NCBI GenBank assembly: GCA_905160935.1 | Contig: CAJHZI010000025.1 | Coordinates: forward strand, 62,001 to 126,000 | From: Enchytraeus crypticus | Taxonomy: Eukaryota > Annelida > Clitellata > Enchytraeida > Enchytraeidae | Direction of reading: 5' to 3' | DNA length: 64,000 nt | Shown here: positions 32,386 to 44,289 of the stretch, in pieces | Layout: the number at the start of each line of letters is the position of its first letter | Numbering within the stretch: the first letter of the stretch is position 1 | The notes under the pieces: model-generated | Databases searched by the model: none | Seen by the model: the letters and a program-made list of their open reading frames with translations, nothing else | What the model was told of the DNA's origin: nothing | Position numbers and translations under genes: made by a program

Positions 32386-33840
32386 GTATTTAAGGACCTT
32401 TGATTGTATAACGTCACACATAATTCACTGTAATTTTTAAATTTTATTTTTATTTTTATTTTATTTATCTCAACTGTTTTATGGGACTCAGTGGAATAAG
32501 CGTAAATTGCTAAATTTATCTGATTTATATTTTAATGCGTATATAATTTGGTTCCTGCGATTTTTTTCTCTCGGAACATTTAAGTGCCTCACCAAGGCCT
32601 TTATTTCCGTTCATACGCTTTTTCTTCTATTGTTGAATATTTGTCATGTAGCTCATGTGGAATTCGTGTGATAAATGAATGAGACCAATGTTGTGATGGA
32701 TTTTCTGGGTCGTCTGCCTTGATATCTCCCCGCCATTCGGCAACACTGGAAAATTATCAATGACTGCTTCATTCCATACTTCAGCCAGTGTTTCTCCAGC
32801 TGTTTTGAATTTGGATTTCTCGTGAACAGTGTCTATGGTAGTGCCCTGTGAACTCAAATGAGACCCAAATGTTTTAAAAGGCAAAATAATTCCTGCCAAG
32901 AATTAACTGAGAGGTGTCACACATCTCTCCACAGGATTATACGCACTACGGCCTGGTGCTTGTGTGGTAACAAAGAGCGCATCAAGCTGGAGCCGCATGA
33001 AATTGTGACATGCAAATTTTATTTTTTGTACATATCTAGGATTTTCGTCTGGGCCCTCATTTACAAGCAGGATCAAAACTCGGTTTTATAAAGAATGTTC
33101 TTAAATGATTCCACATTATCATATAGATGTTGAAGATCTGCAGTATGGGGTGCTGCAACTGAGGAATCGTGTTTGCCACTACGGATTCCAATATATGTGG
33201 GCCCGCTACTGCTAACGGAACCTTGTAGCTTTTGAGGTTCAATCTCAAGACCAGCTATAATGCTTGGTATTAGTTTATGCCCTGCGGCTGCAACAAACTC
33301 ATGATCAGGCAGTTTTACCCTATATTCATAACTATGGTAGACTGTTTATTTGCTGCAGGCATTCCAAGTGGAACTTTAGCATTATCATCTTGGCTAAGAC
33401 AAGCGACGTCATGAGGTCCTAAGATATCACATAAAGCCATGAGATAATTGTGTGTTGCTTTTGCAAATTTAGTGTCTGCATGCTGTCGATGTTCTTCATT
33501 CTGGGAACGCTTCAGTTTGACATTTGCTGCCATTATGTGTCGTTTCCCTTCAGTAGTTGCCCGGTTACGGGAAATCAAACGAATATATACCCAAAACTTT
33601 TTTGTGAAGACTCTAAACTAAAAGTCACAAACTCGACTTTTTTGAATCGAAACCAATAGGATTGCCAAAATAGCACAAAATGAGCCAAATCTTTGAAAGC
33701 AACAGGTTGCTACTTCAATCAATTTGTTGTATAACGCTTGTCCACCCACCTCCATAACACAAAATAACAACACTCGACTCCACCCACCACCAACTTGCTT
33801 TATGTAATACTTGAATGTGGGGTCAAATGCCTCCACGTAG

Positions 33841-35608
33841 AGATGTTATTCACCAGTGCACGTCTTATTGTTATTATTTTTGTAATGAAGTGGGCTTTAT
33901 TTATATAGGGCCCATCATAGGGACCATGAAACAAAGGCAAATAAACGGGGTTATTCTATTTTTAAAGTAAAATTTATTTTTAGACCACAAAGTTGGTTTG
34001 AAGGACCATAATTGTTTTTTCGTCCCATTAATATTTTTAATGTTTTTTTAATACAGAATTCAATGGTTTTTTAAACCCCTGCTTTCCTGCAAGCTATTTA
34101 TCGTGCCTAAGAGTTTGTGTCAGCCGAGTGCTGAGCTAAACAAGAACAAAATTTTAATGAACTCTATAGTCTATTTTATTTTAAAGGCAATACTGTACAA
34201 ATAGGTATTGAAGATACAGTTGCACTCCGCTTATAGGCATGGCCATAGGACCTAAATAAAACTTGTTTTAACCGGAGCGAAGCTGAGCCTAATGTCATTG
34301 AAATACATTTACATGTTCCTGTGTCAATACGTATAAGTTTGCATATGGTAATAACTTCGCATGTACTTTACTTATTAATGCTTCTGTTGCTTCTGCTCCA
34401 GTACACATGAATTATCACTTGGACAAACGTTATAGTTCATTGTAAGTAACACTTGGCTTTCTTTAGCGTCCAGATACTTTAGAACTTCAATATGTTCTGA
34501 AATGATGAACTCATACTTTGCTAACTGACGTCATACGTTCAAATTAAGAACTGTACAAATTAAGAACTGTACTAGCCTATTTTTTCCACCTTAATTAAAT
34601 CAATAATATACTAGTCCAGTAGATCACTATATTTAGTTTTCCGTTAATCTCTCTCATTCTAGCGTTTTGCCTAGTGGCTGGTCCAAGGTCCATTCCTACT
34701 CGTATTCTGCTTTTCACATTCTATAAAGATCACTTCATCGATGAACGATTTAATCCCTTCTGAAAAGGCTATGCCTTGTCTGAACCTTAATGTAGCCTAT
34801 TGCTTTTGAATAATATGGCTTCTTTTATAAGGTCATTAAGAACTTAATAAAAAAGAGTAATTGGTATTCCGTACCGTATTTGTCATCTAAAATTCATTTT
34901 CCTTTAAAAATCTGAAAACCTGTGTTGATTTGTTTTTGATTCGCATATTATTAAAGCCCACTCTATTAATAAAAGAAAGAGAACACGATGAAATCTCTAA
35001 GTGGAGTAATTTTATAGTTACAACCATTTGAAAACAAAAGTATTTGCACCGATTCAATTTACAAGGTTGCAGTTTATAATTAATATTTTTCTGATTTTAT
35101 TTAAAAAGTAAATAGGTAATATTAAGAATTTTTGGCTCAGAATCACTGTAGATATCAATTTTGTAGTAAAATCCGATACACGAAGGTGTTAAATATATTG
35201 TTTGTGGATGAGTTGACCCTATTGCTTTATTTAGTTTAATAACATTTGATTTAACTTTCATGACAACCCTACGTGTGAATATGTGCTATGTGAACGTCAT
35301 TGAATTTATATAGTGATGGCATCAACAAATTAATATATCAATTTAAAGCGTAGTTTAATTTCTCCTACCTGTTTTGAAAGTATGTCTGTGACAGGACAAA
35401 CGCTGGAATTGAATCTACACCTAATGATCTGCAGTCAGACTTCTAAAAGATCATACTGAACTTTCTAACAAATTATAAACACTGTTTATAATTTTTCTAT
35501 GAGCCTTATAGAGAGAGATCTAGTTAAAATAATTGGAATGAACTTTAAATTTTGCAGCTATAGTTCAGTAATACAAATAAAGCAGGATATTTTTTAACTG
35601 CAGACAGG
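33841..35608. other. Intergenic region upstream of the ING gene
   Basis: AT-rich, with no gene or repeat family recognised. The ING promoter and 5' UTR should lie at its right end, but no core promoter motif stands out. Confidence 0.35.
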
Positions 35609-35645
35609 ATGACAAATGCCATGTATCTCGAACGCTACTTGGATA
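35609..35645 (+). CDS. ING5: ING exon 1
   Basis: [12 protein letters not shown] plus one base before donor A|GTTAGT. The join with GT of exon 2 restores Ser. It matches the conserved MYLEHYLDS start of ING4/5. Confidence 0.85.
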
Positions 35646-38600
35646 GTTAGTAAACATTTTTCTGTCACATCATTTTACTGTTTCATTTTGCTTTAAGTTC
35701 ACCTGAGATGCATAATGCATGATGGGATTGTCTTTTCTATGGATTAGTAGCTTTGCTGTGTAGATCCTTTAACTTATCTTCTACATATGGATTTCTCGAA
35801 CAGTCAACTAATGTTCAATCAACTGATGTTTAATCTTCCTGTAGACATGGAGACTCAATAACTGACTCGTGATTCTGCTGATTCAAACAGACTGTAATTA
35901 TTTTATGCATGACAATGAAGTAAATTGAAATAAACAGCAACATGTTTATAAATAATTTCTCTTCATCTAAATTAGTGTGACTTTTGAGTGAATAAAAAGT
36001 TTTTCACAAATTTTAAGATATTTAGAATTAATTTTGCTTAAAATAAAATTTTTTTGAGGCTAAGTTAGTTGATTTTTATAGTACCAATATCTTTATGCAT
36101 CATAAAAGTTACCTGACTATGGGGATCTAGCATATTAATCTTTACATAGATCTTCCTGTTCTAGTTGATTGTCAGGTTAATGCATGTGTAATAATTAGCA
36201 TTTTGATGCTTTTACTGCTTAAACACGTTACTGATAATCAGATGATAATCGTTACTGATAACACGTTTTTTCGCTGATAATCAGAATAACTTATGCTCAG
36301 ATAATCATAATCGAACCATCTGTGACAATATCACTTGTTTTATTTAATCAAAAGTTAATCTTTCTTCTAATTTATGTTGGTTGCTTTATTTTATATTGTT
36401 TTGTATTAAAGGTTTGGAGTCTCTACCGCTGGAGTTACAACGAAACTTTAATCTAATGAGAGATCTTGACACCAGATCACAAGGTCTTTAATTTTTATTT
36501 GTATATTTATGTGCCAGCGAGTGATATCATCTATCATCTGTTATTTTTGTTGTCAGTCCCTGAGAACAACCAGTTTTGAACTTCTGTCCATATTTCTGAA
36601 GTGGATCATGTATTATTGTAATAGATAGAGTTACCAATACCAACCTGATTAATCTCATTATGGGTTCTATTTACTGAATATTGAAACTGCATTAGCTCTC
36701 TATAAATTAATGACTTATAACCCGTCTTCGTGTTTCTGTAATGATGTCCTGGGGTACAAATCAAATGTATATCTTAAAGCTGGACATAACTTGCATAATG
36801 TGGCCATTTTAAATAATCTTTATCAATATACTTATAATATAAGAGAAAACCTGACCGTAATATGCATTGTTATTTTCTGAACTTAATGTTGACTGTATTA
36901 TCAAATATTTTTAGATAAATTTTAACTCAAAAGTAATAAGTAGTATGCATCAAGTATAAGGATATTATTAAACTGATCTTACAGAATGCTATTCTTCATG
37001 CTCGTCTTTATGTTACAATTTCTATTCATGTTGTGACATACGCTATAATTGTTTTCATTTTCTTGGTGTTTCTTTTTACTACCCATGTAATAGCTGAGTC
37101 AAATGTAATATAATATTTGCTTTTTAAGCTGCCCACAGTTGAAGGTGCCCTTCAAAGCATACCAAGGTTATCTATTTTTCTGTCTGTCGAAACAAGCACC
37201 TCTGTGCTATGTAGTTATAAAAGATATCCAGCTGATGTTTATGGCGCTCATTTATTTTGTACCTTTAAAATGACCAGAATATGGAGCTCAAGCATATTAT
37301 TCTTTATGTCTTCCTATTCTTAGTTGATTGACAGGTTAATATGTTGAATTTCTAATTGAAGCAATAATAGCACATAAAAAACAATAATAGCATTTAACAT
37401 TTTTGTGAGACATACATATGATGTGATAATTAATTAGAGCTGATGAAGGAGATAGACAGTCTGTCAGATGAGTATTTGAACAACGTGCGCACTATGAATG
37501 GTGAGGATAAGAAGGAGAAGTTGAATCACATTCAGAAACTGTTCAACAGGAGCAAGGAGTATGGGGATGATAAGGTTGCTCTTGCCATGCAGACTTACGA
37601 GATGGTTGGTACTCTTCTGTCTCTCTTTGCATTCAATATATTTCTAGCAGTTATTTAGTCACGCTTTACGAAGTCGCAGAAGAACTCTGAAGAATAAATG
37701 ATAATAGAACCTAGGAATACAAAATACAGGAATAGTTAAATTTAGTCTGACATTATTACCTAAAGCTGGTAAAGCTAATGTTAACATCAGTTTCCTCACT
37801 CGAAGGCGAAGTAGCGTTTACTATCGATAATCCTGGGCTGGTTTGTTAATAAATTATATAATATCACTTTCGTGAGTTAAAACTAACTTCTACATTAATT
37901 TACAGCTTTTCGCATATAAATTTTCTAGTGTTGTGTCTGGGCCGCTGAAGAATCAAGAGCGACGCAACCTGATTCTATAGTGAAGTTAGAACTAGAACTA
38001 GCATGCGAATCCTGAACTATCTACTAATATAATAATAATAAAAACAGCTATTGATACTATAGGCTTCTGGACCTATGAAACTTAGTGACACTCGACTATA
38101 ACTATGCCAATAGTATCCTGGTACTATAAACTTAAATATCTGCTACTAATGTCCGGATATTTTCGCCTTCTTAGTCTTCTATCTCTCCAGTCAGTTCGTA
38201 TTCTTTTCAAGATATTCAACACCGTTTTTCAATCAGTCCTGTCAGAGGCCTTGTCAAAGTCCACAAAACATACAGAAATGTCTTTTTCAATTTCTAAGCG
38301 TCTTTCAAAAGGGACCCGCATTACCCCTATTGCTTCTCTTGTGCCGCATCCTTCTTGCTCAGTATCATATCCGCTGTCGACTGAATGCTATTATTTGTTA
38401 TGTTTGTAAGAACATCGACATATTGAACCTAGTGTTTGATAAAGCACTAAAAATGAAAGAAAATAAATTTTATGTTTTTACCTCTGTGTATAATTCTTGT
38501 CTTGTTTCGGCGTAGCATAATCAGTGTCATACTTTCCTGTATACTGGTCACATCATGTGCAGCATACTGTGTCGTTACTGTAACATTCTGTTACATAGAT

Positions 38601-41600
38601 TATCAACTAACTGAACATAATATTAATTATTATGTGTGATTAGGTTGATAAACATATAAGAAGACTTGATTCAGATTTGGCCAGATTCGAGTCTGAGTTG
38701 AAAGAGAAAGCTCTAGAGTCTGGTGTGAAACTCTTCAATTCTGTTTCTGCTATAGATTAATATATTTTTTAAAATCATTACTTAAATTGTTTTGAAGAAT
38801 TCACGATAATTTAAATTCTGTTTTCTCTTATGTGAAAAATATTCACAATTTTTAATTTTAACATTTAAGTTAACTTTTTTGTTGAACTCTCTTTAAATTG
38901 CAGTTGAATTTGCTGAATATATTAAGCTTTTGGAATAAGAATAAGTTAAACTAAAATAAGTTGCACAGATTTTTAATTAAGCACAGACTTATCGCACATT
39001 CTCTTAATCTTTGCTTAATTGTTGGGTTTAGTGTACTTAGTTAAAGAGATTACGAAATATGTAGTCAATTACTAGTTTTTCCAGATAAATATATTGTGTT
39101 TGTAGATAAATAGCAAGAGTTGTATTAATTTACCTTAAGTATATATAATATAAATAATATAGTGTCAGTAATTTTGTTTAGCATTCCGCTTTATTGTATC
39201 GAAGGGTATTGCATTGAATTGTCGCTGTTGATTTTCTCTGTCGCGTTTCTAACTTTCTACTTTGTGTCAGAAGCCATAATCTAATAATCGAGTATGTTGT
39301 AAAATGGTTATATAATATGTTATGTAGTATGTTATATACTAGTATGTTATATGCACTTGTTTTTGAAACAGTTGGAGTTAGCTTATTTTAAAACTGGTGT
39401 AAATATTTCTATACAGGTGCATAGAAAGACAGAAAACTGATATTCTAACAGGTTTTTAGGTGGCCTGAGAGATCTTTCTGTCATCAAGCAGGACTCATTA
39501 TTACTAGAAATATATTATATACAAAGTGCAAGATGAAAATAAAAGATAAAATAATAAATAAACTAATTTTTTGATTACATTTCCTGAAATAGAAAGTTTT
39601 ACAGAATCTGTCTGATTCTATTTACAGAGCAGTAGGTATATAAATTGTTTCATTACTATTAGCAATAAAAGGGTCCGAGTATGGCGTCCAATAATAAGAG
39701 CATACTCTGGATAAAGAAACCTGATATCAGGGTGTGACCTTTGTAACTGAGCAAAACTTTAAAGTTATTTTCAGATGTGAAATGTATGTACATTTCTCTG
39801 CATGTAATAATTTATACTCTAAACTGAGTCATTTGCCTAATATAAATGTTAACATGCATTTATTACAAAACAATTGCTATTCCTATTGTAACACATGCTA
39901 TTGAGGCACCTGATCTAACAAAATCTGATTTAAATAGACTGGACTTTACTCTTAGTTGAGCAAAATGTTAGGTATTTAAAATTAAGGAAAAAGAAAAATC
40001 CATAAAATGAAAAGTACACGTTCATAATGTTGCAGCAAAGTAGAAGTGTAGAGCATCAAAGTGATACATGAAATATGTAATTTGATTATGAATACTTTTA
40101 AAAGTAAAAACTTAATTTTGAGACATTTAGATATAAGTAATATTAAAAGACTAACTGGCCTTTAAATAGACACATAGAGGGATATCTATCCCATACTTTA
40201 TTTTCAGTATGCTTGTATTTGTCATAAGGCATCGTTGTTATTTTGTGTTCTCTTGTTTGGACTTTATAATAGAAATTTATATTATTTTTATCTGTAGGCA
40301 TTAAAGAGATGTTTTGATACTGTTACTAGGTGCTAGAAATAAGGATGGAAAGAAGAAGAAGAGTGGGAAGGATGCCAATGATGAAGGAGTAAAGAAAAAG
40401 AAAAAGAAGTTAGTGTAGATTGATTGTTTATGTGCGCTGTTACCAGTCTCTTTCGATTTGGTTCTATTATTTTCAATTTTTTGTATTCGAGCAATATTTT
40501 GCTTTATATACTATGCGCGCAAAGGTATGTCTAATGAACGCCTTCAGACAATGTTCCAGGCTTCCATTCTTGGTAATCTACGCCTCACAATTTTGGTTCT
40601 AATTTACTATTGCTGATGATAGGAACAACCTAATAGCTTCGTTACGACATTGTAAAGTGCTGATTTCTATAAAAATGAGTTAACTGCCGAGAATATTTGC
40701 TTATCAGCTGATAGCAAGCTCTTTTTGGCAGTCTGTTATAATCCTAACCCCTTGCTGACTCTGCTTTACACCCCACCAAACCAACATTCATAGCAAACCC
40801 GAAGAAACGTTGCTAAAAGAAGCTATGCATTATAGACTAAGCTTAGCTCCTTAAGTGATAAAAGTTTTAGAATTCGTATGATGCCATGTGAACAAAATTA
40901 TAGCTAATGTAATCTATGTTTAAACTCTATAAGTATTATTTGTATTACTTAATATACTGTTCTATTATTTCCACGCATGTATTATAATTATGTGCGTATG
41001 TTCCATTTCATATACTATCTGCTATATGTTTTATATCTGCGGTTGTCAGATTATTTCGAAATGAACGAAGTATATTATTTAAAATATATGTTATCTGTTT
41101 GTTATGATTTAATATTAGCCTGTGACTGATATCATGTTATAGAAATAGAACTGCATGTATCTGGTTGATTTAATTGTAATATATCCTTTGTTACATCGTA
41201 TACCAAAGTACCTAATACTTGCTTTAAACAATCTGTGATTAAGGATAAACTTGCACCATTTCATTGACTTGTGTTTGTATTTGTTTAGTGCATTTTAAAC
41301 ATGTTTATTTGTGTTTGTTATGTGCTTACCCCGTGTTGTGCTTGGGTGTGGTTGGACCACTGCAGAATAGGGCAACCGCAAGCAATCTGCCGTGTGTACG
41401 TAAGAGGCGACTAAGGTAGGAGCTGAGGATGGCAAGAGGGGACCCATCCATGAAATATTTTCCCCCAGGTAGGAGCTGAGGATGGCAAGAGGGGACCCAT
41501 CCATGAAATATTTTCCCCCAGGATTAAATGGTAATTAATCCACCTAACTGAGGAAGGCAACGGGAAGCCACCTCAGAAGCGATATTTTTCCCAATCTATA

Positions 41601-44144
41601 GGCTACATAAGGTATGGATAAGGCATAGACTTTGTGAAGGGATTAACTTGTTGATCTAAGGAGTGCTCTTATGGAGCGAGAAAACATACTTTGAGCATGA
41701 ATATGTACCTTGAACCTGCCATTTGACAGGGCACTGAAGAAGAAGATATGCTTACATGTACTTTGCTTTGATGTTGTTGCTGTATATGATGCTAATGTTT
41801 GAAATTTGTTTTGTAGCTGTTATGTGAGCAAGAAGTCTATTTAGTGTGTTTATTCATGCTTTTTGTGTTGAAATGTGTTCAATGTCACATGCCTATGCTA
41901 GTAGATTTTAACCCACTGTGTAAAAATTGAGTTTGCTATTGCAAGCTGTAGAATAAGTGTTTCATTTTCTGTCTGTTTTTTTTGTTATGTAAAGTCATAT
42001 ATTTTAAGGAAAATAAGTCATCAGATTATTTTATTTTATTTAATGTAAAAGATTTTTATCATATCATTTCCTGTATTTCTGCTACCTGTATGAAATACAT
42101 TCTAATACTTCTGGGCATTGACCCTGAAGGTTTAGTACTTAATTGTGATTAGTTTTTGTTTGCTATTTGTTTCCTATTAGTTTGTCAGCGTGTTGCCTTT
42201 GATCATCAGCTTCATTAGTGTGCACCCAGTGTGCCGTTATGCTATGTTATTAGATTTGATGCACAGTCTGTTGCTCTTAAGATCTTCTTTTACTGCACCA
42301 TCCAACAGCAGGTCCATGGCACATAACTCTTTCAGTCAATTCTATTCTTAGCCTTCTTTTACATCTCTGTATTTGAATTTTGTGATCAGATCTTCCGATA
42401 TCCAATGTCTTGGTCGGCCTCTAACTCTTTTCCGTTGCATTCATACTTCTATTATATCTTTCAGCAAACCGTCCCCCTTATAACATGTTCCATCCAGCAG
42501 CTTTTCCTTCTATTTCTTATCACATTAAGTAACTGTCTATATTTACCGACTCTCTCGAGAACTTTCCATAAAGAAGTGTCAACCACACCAATGTAATCAG
42601 AATCTTTATCAATGCTGTGAAATACCTTGGAGACATTTTTGACAGTGACTTAAAGTCCCACATCTCTTCTTACTTTCGCTAACAACTTTTATATCATTCC
42701 GTGTGGGCAGATAATTTTGGGCTTAATTAATTAATGATTAATCAATCATCATGAATTAGTCATTAATTAATGAATACTGTTTCTATTTGTATGTAATGTT
42801 AGTAAATTTGTTGCTAAATTTTATAATAAAACTAACTTTAACGTCTGTTTTGCTGTCACAAGCTATAGTGTGTTGGGGACAATCGGAGTGGGATTCGAAT
42901 AATTGCCTACTGCTTCTTAGGCCAGCGCTCAATCCATTCATCCATTCAACTGGTGCACAAAACTGTGATTCAGCCTTAGAAGGGTTTAGATTCTCATATA
43001 TCGCTTTGAGAATCATCCCATAAAAGTATATGTGTGACATTATATGTTTATAGATGAGTTATATGATTTCAAATGTTATAATGTTTGACAGTAGCTTGTT
43101 TGCTTGATACGTGATTATATGTAACAGGTTTCAGTAACGGCGCATTTGATAATGGGCAGGGTGTTTTGTATATTTTGTGCTTTTGTGCCTGGTCATTGAT
43201 ATGTTTTTCTATATTGTGTATGTGCTGTTGTGTTTCCATGTTTATGAGTTCTTCATTTGTATTTAAATGTGCTTGCTATGTGGTCACAGAGAGGAGACTG
43301 CCGTTGCACCTGCACTAACACTAGCACTCAATCATGCTACAGATGTACTCGACATGCCAGTCGACCCGAATGAGCCGACCTACTGTATCTGCCATCAAGT
43401 GTCCTATGGAGAGATGATAGGCTGTGATAATCAGGATGTAAGTACTATCTGTACTGCACACACATGTCAGCCAGATTTTGATCTGATTTGCTCAAGCAGC
43501 GATGATGATATGGATCATGATATACAGCATAGTTCATACAGTTAACTTGCTTATAGTCTTACAAGCAAACAGAATACATATATCACTCTTCGGGAGTAAT
43601 ATATTTTATGTATTAATTAATTAATTATATAATTATTAGTTATTTGTCCGGATTAATTTAGAAGTGTTAATTGAAAATTGGCAGACCACTATGAAGATAT
43701 ATATCGCAAATAGGAAATATACAATGGCCATACCGTTTGGCTGACCACTAGTGCTAACGAAATGACAATTGTGTTGCTAATTTTCTGATGGATGTATACT
43801 TTGAACCTGTACTTGATAAAGTTCGGTTGAGATCTTGTTTGACTGACCAAAAGTCTTGTTGTTTTTACGCATAATTCTATTACCTGCCATGTTTTTGTCA
43901 CTTGTTTGTTTGTATGTTTCAGTGTCCTATCAAGTGTTAACACTGTGTTTGCATGTTTCAGTGTCCTATCAAGTGTTGTCACTGTGTTTGTATGTTTCAG
44001 TGTCCTCTCAAGTGTTGTCACTGTGTTTGTATGTTTCAGTGTCCTATCGAGTGGTTTCACTTTGTGTGTGTGGGTCTCACTGCTAAGCCTAAGGGTAAGT
44101 GGTACTGTCCACGCTGCAGTGTTGACAAGAAGAAGAAAACGTAA
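35609..44144 (+). CDS. ING5: ING4/ING5-type inhibitor of growth protein (complete, 7 exons)
   Basis: Exons 35609-35645, 36412-36483, 37438-37604, 38644-38722, 40330-40408, 43290-43437 and 44040-44144 join in phase to 228 codons. ING proteins read H3K4 methylation and serve in histone acetyltransferase complexes (ING4/5 with HBO1 or MOZ) in the nucleus. The N-terminal ING domain runs from [13 protein letters not shown] through [22 protein letters not shown] and [16 protein letters not shown] Lys-rich linker (residues about 125-145) can act as the NLS. The C-terminal PHD finger has ligands C177, C179, C190, C195, H201, C204, C217 and C220, with cage aromatics Y176 and W199. The linker is shorter than in human ING4 (249) or ING5 (240). 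ING4 versus ING5 cannot be decided by eye. The last acceptor lies in a 39-bp tandem array. Confidence 0.92.
36412..36483 (+). CDS. ING5: ING exon 2
   Basis: Encodes (S)[23 protein letters not shown] up to one base of the next codon. The acceptor AAAG is weak in pyrimidines, but the phase fits both neighbours. Confidence 0.88.
37438..37604 (+). CDS. ING5: ING exon 3
   Basis: Encodes (E)[14 protein letters not shown] and continues to [14 protein letters not shown], the core helical part of the ING domain. Acceptor ATTAG at 37437; donor ATG|GTTGGT in phase 0. Confidence 0.92.
37768..37850 (-). mobile_element. SINE S1 fragment in ING intron 3
   Basis: Reverse-complement piece: aaagctggtaaagctaatgt, then aacatcagtttcctcactcg. 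The rest is diverged. Confidence 0.55.
38165..38370 (-). mobile_element. LINE family B fragment in ING intron 3
   Basis: The minus strand gives [19 protein letters not shown] and [16 protein letters not shown], the region just upstream of the part kept in the copy at 22940-24065. Confidence 0.65.
38644..38722 (+). CDS. ING5: ING exon 4
   Basis: Encodes [19 protein letters not shown] and KEKALES plus one base. The donor (G|GTGTGA) is weak but its phase fits exon 5; without splicing a stop follows 12 codons later. Confidence 0.85.
40330..40408 (+). CDS. ING5: ING exon 5 (Lys-rich linker)
   Basis: Encodes (G)[19 protein letters not shown] and a VKKKKK run, the basic linker and probable nuclear localisation signal. 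Acceptor CTAG, donor GTTAGT. The match is by composition and phase rather than by conserved residues, so it is less certain than the others. Confidence 0.7.
41297..41755. repeat. Dispersed repeat D, copy 1 (ING intron 5)
   Basis: From ccccgtgttgtgcttgggtg through ggcaacgggaagccacctca to ctgaagaagaagat. Other copies are at 46243-46610, 54455-54825 and, diverged, 58400-58625. The ggcaacgggaaaccacc core is common in RTE-type 3' regions. This copy has a 53-bp internal tandem duplication (41414-41466 repeated at 41467-41519). Confidence 0.75.
42288..42570 (-). mobile_element. LINE family B 3' fragment (ING intron 5)
   Basis: The minus strand shows [20 protein letters not shown] and the [12 protein letters not shown] basic region and end, a diverged copy of the family B C-terminus. 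A short CR1-like piece ([17 protein letters not shown]) follows on the plus strand at 42595-42685. Confidence 0.6.
43290..43437 (+). CDS. ING5: ING exon 6 (PHD finger, first half)
   Basis: Encodes [20 protein letters not shown] and [11 protein letters not shown], with zinc ligands C177, C179 and C190. Acceptor TCACAG, donor GAT|GTAAGT, phase 0. Confidence 0.93.
43884..44065 (+). repeat. ING5: 39-bp tandem array of the ING exon 7 splice acceptor
   Basis: Four copies of a 39-base unit made of the intron end (gtttgtatgtttcag) and the first about 24 bases of exon 7. AG dinucleotides fall at 43921-43922, 43960-43961, 43999-44000 and 44038-44039, spaced by exactly 39. Copies 1-3 encode CP(I/L)KC... 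in the exon 7 frame; copy 1 has TAA as its sixth codon. Copy 4 is the family-conserved exon start. Confidence 0.93.
44040..44144 (+). CDS. ING5: ING exon 7 (PHD finger, second half; terminal)
   Basis: Encodes [20 protein letters not shown], then [14 protein letters not shown] and stop. It carries C195, H201, C204, C217, C220 and the cage Trp199. The start at 44040 is chosen because it matches the family exactly; upstream acceptors at 43962 or 44001 would add 26 or 13 residues in frame. Confidence 0.93.
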   Translation, partial: CPIEWFHFVCVGLTAKPKGKWYCPRCSVDKKKKT

Positions 44145-44274
44145 CAGCAACAACAACATCAGCTTAACACCGGCATGGACTGTTTCACTGTCTGCTTGTG
44201 TATGTGTTGCTTCTGTTAACCTGTGCTCTATATGGTTCATCCCATGGTGACGTCCATAACAATACGCTTGAAGG

Positions 44275-44280
44275 AATAAA
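44275..44280 (+). terminator. ING5: Poly(A) signal AATAAA of the ING gene
   Basis: AATAAA 131 bases after the stop codon, within AT-rich sequence. Confidence 0.6.
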
Positions 44281-44289
44281 ATAATATGG

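Larger units (their letters stand above)
31565..33840 (-). pseudogene. Transposase-like relic with SQDDNAKVPLG / GPDENPRY / NPVER motifs
   Basis: Reading the minus strand with frameshifts gives GGGWSRVLLFC and VATCCFQRFGSF, then LISRNRATTEGKRHIM, HNYLMALCDILGPHDVACLS followed by QDDNAKVPLGMPAANKQS, YEYRVKLPDHEFVAAAGHKL followed by IPSIIAGLEI, SGPTYIGIRSGKHDSS, LLVNEGPDENPRYVQKI, LDALFVTTQAPGRSAYNPVE, LAGIILPFKTFGSHL and AGETLAEVWNEAVIDNFPVL. A C-terminal part around 31990-31581 gives KHRFFPTPLAVTNTYG and AHKTALH, ending DVEWLDE. I recognise this as a recurrent uncharacterised repeat-encoded family. Asp, Asp and Glu in three conserved blocks suggest a DDE-type nuclease by inference. TIRs were not found. 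Confidence 0.6.

Noticed and set aside
37117..37323. 68-codon plus-strand ORF in ING intron 2
   Set aside because: It lies between well-supported exons, has no ING similarity, and including it would break the phase.
43953..44144. A separate small Cys-rich protein ([10 protein letters not shown]...)
   Set aside because: It is the ING exon 7 frame read back through the duplicated splice acceptors, not an independent gene; the ATG lies in the array.
43689..44250. Minus-strand and other-frame ORFs of 114-183 codons over the ING array
   Set aside because: They are shadow frames of a 39-bp tandem repeat, which keeps any frame open.
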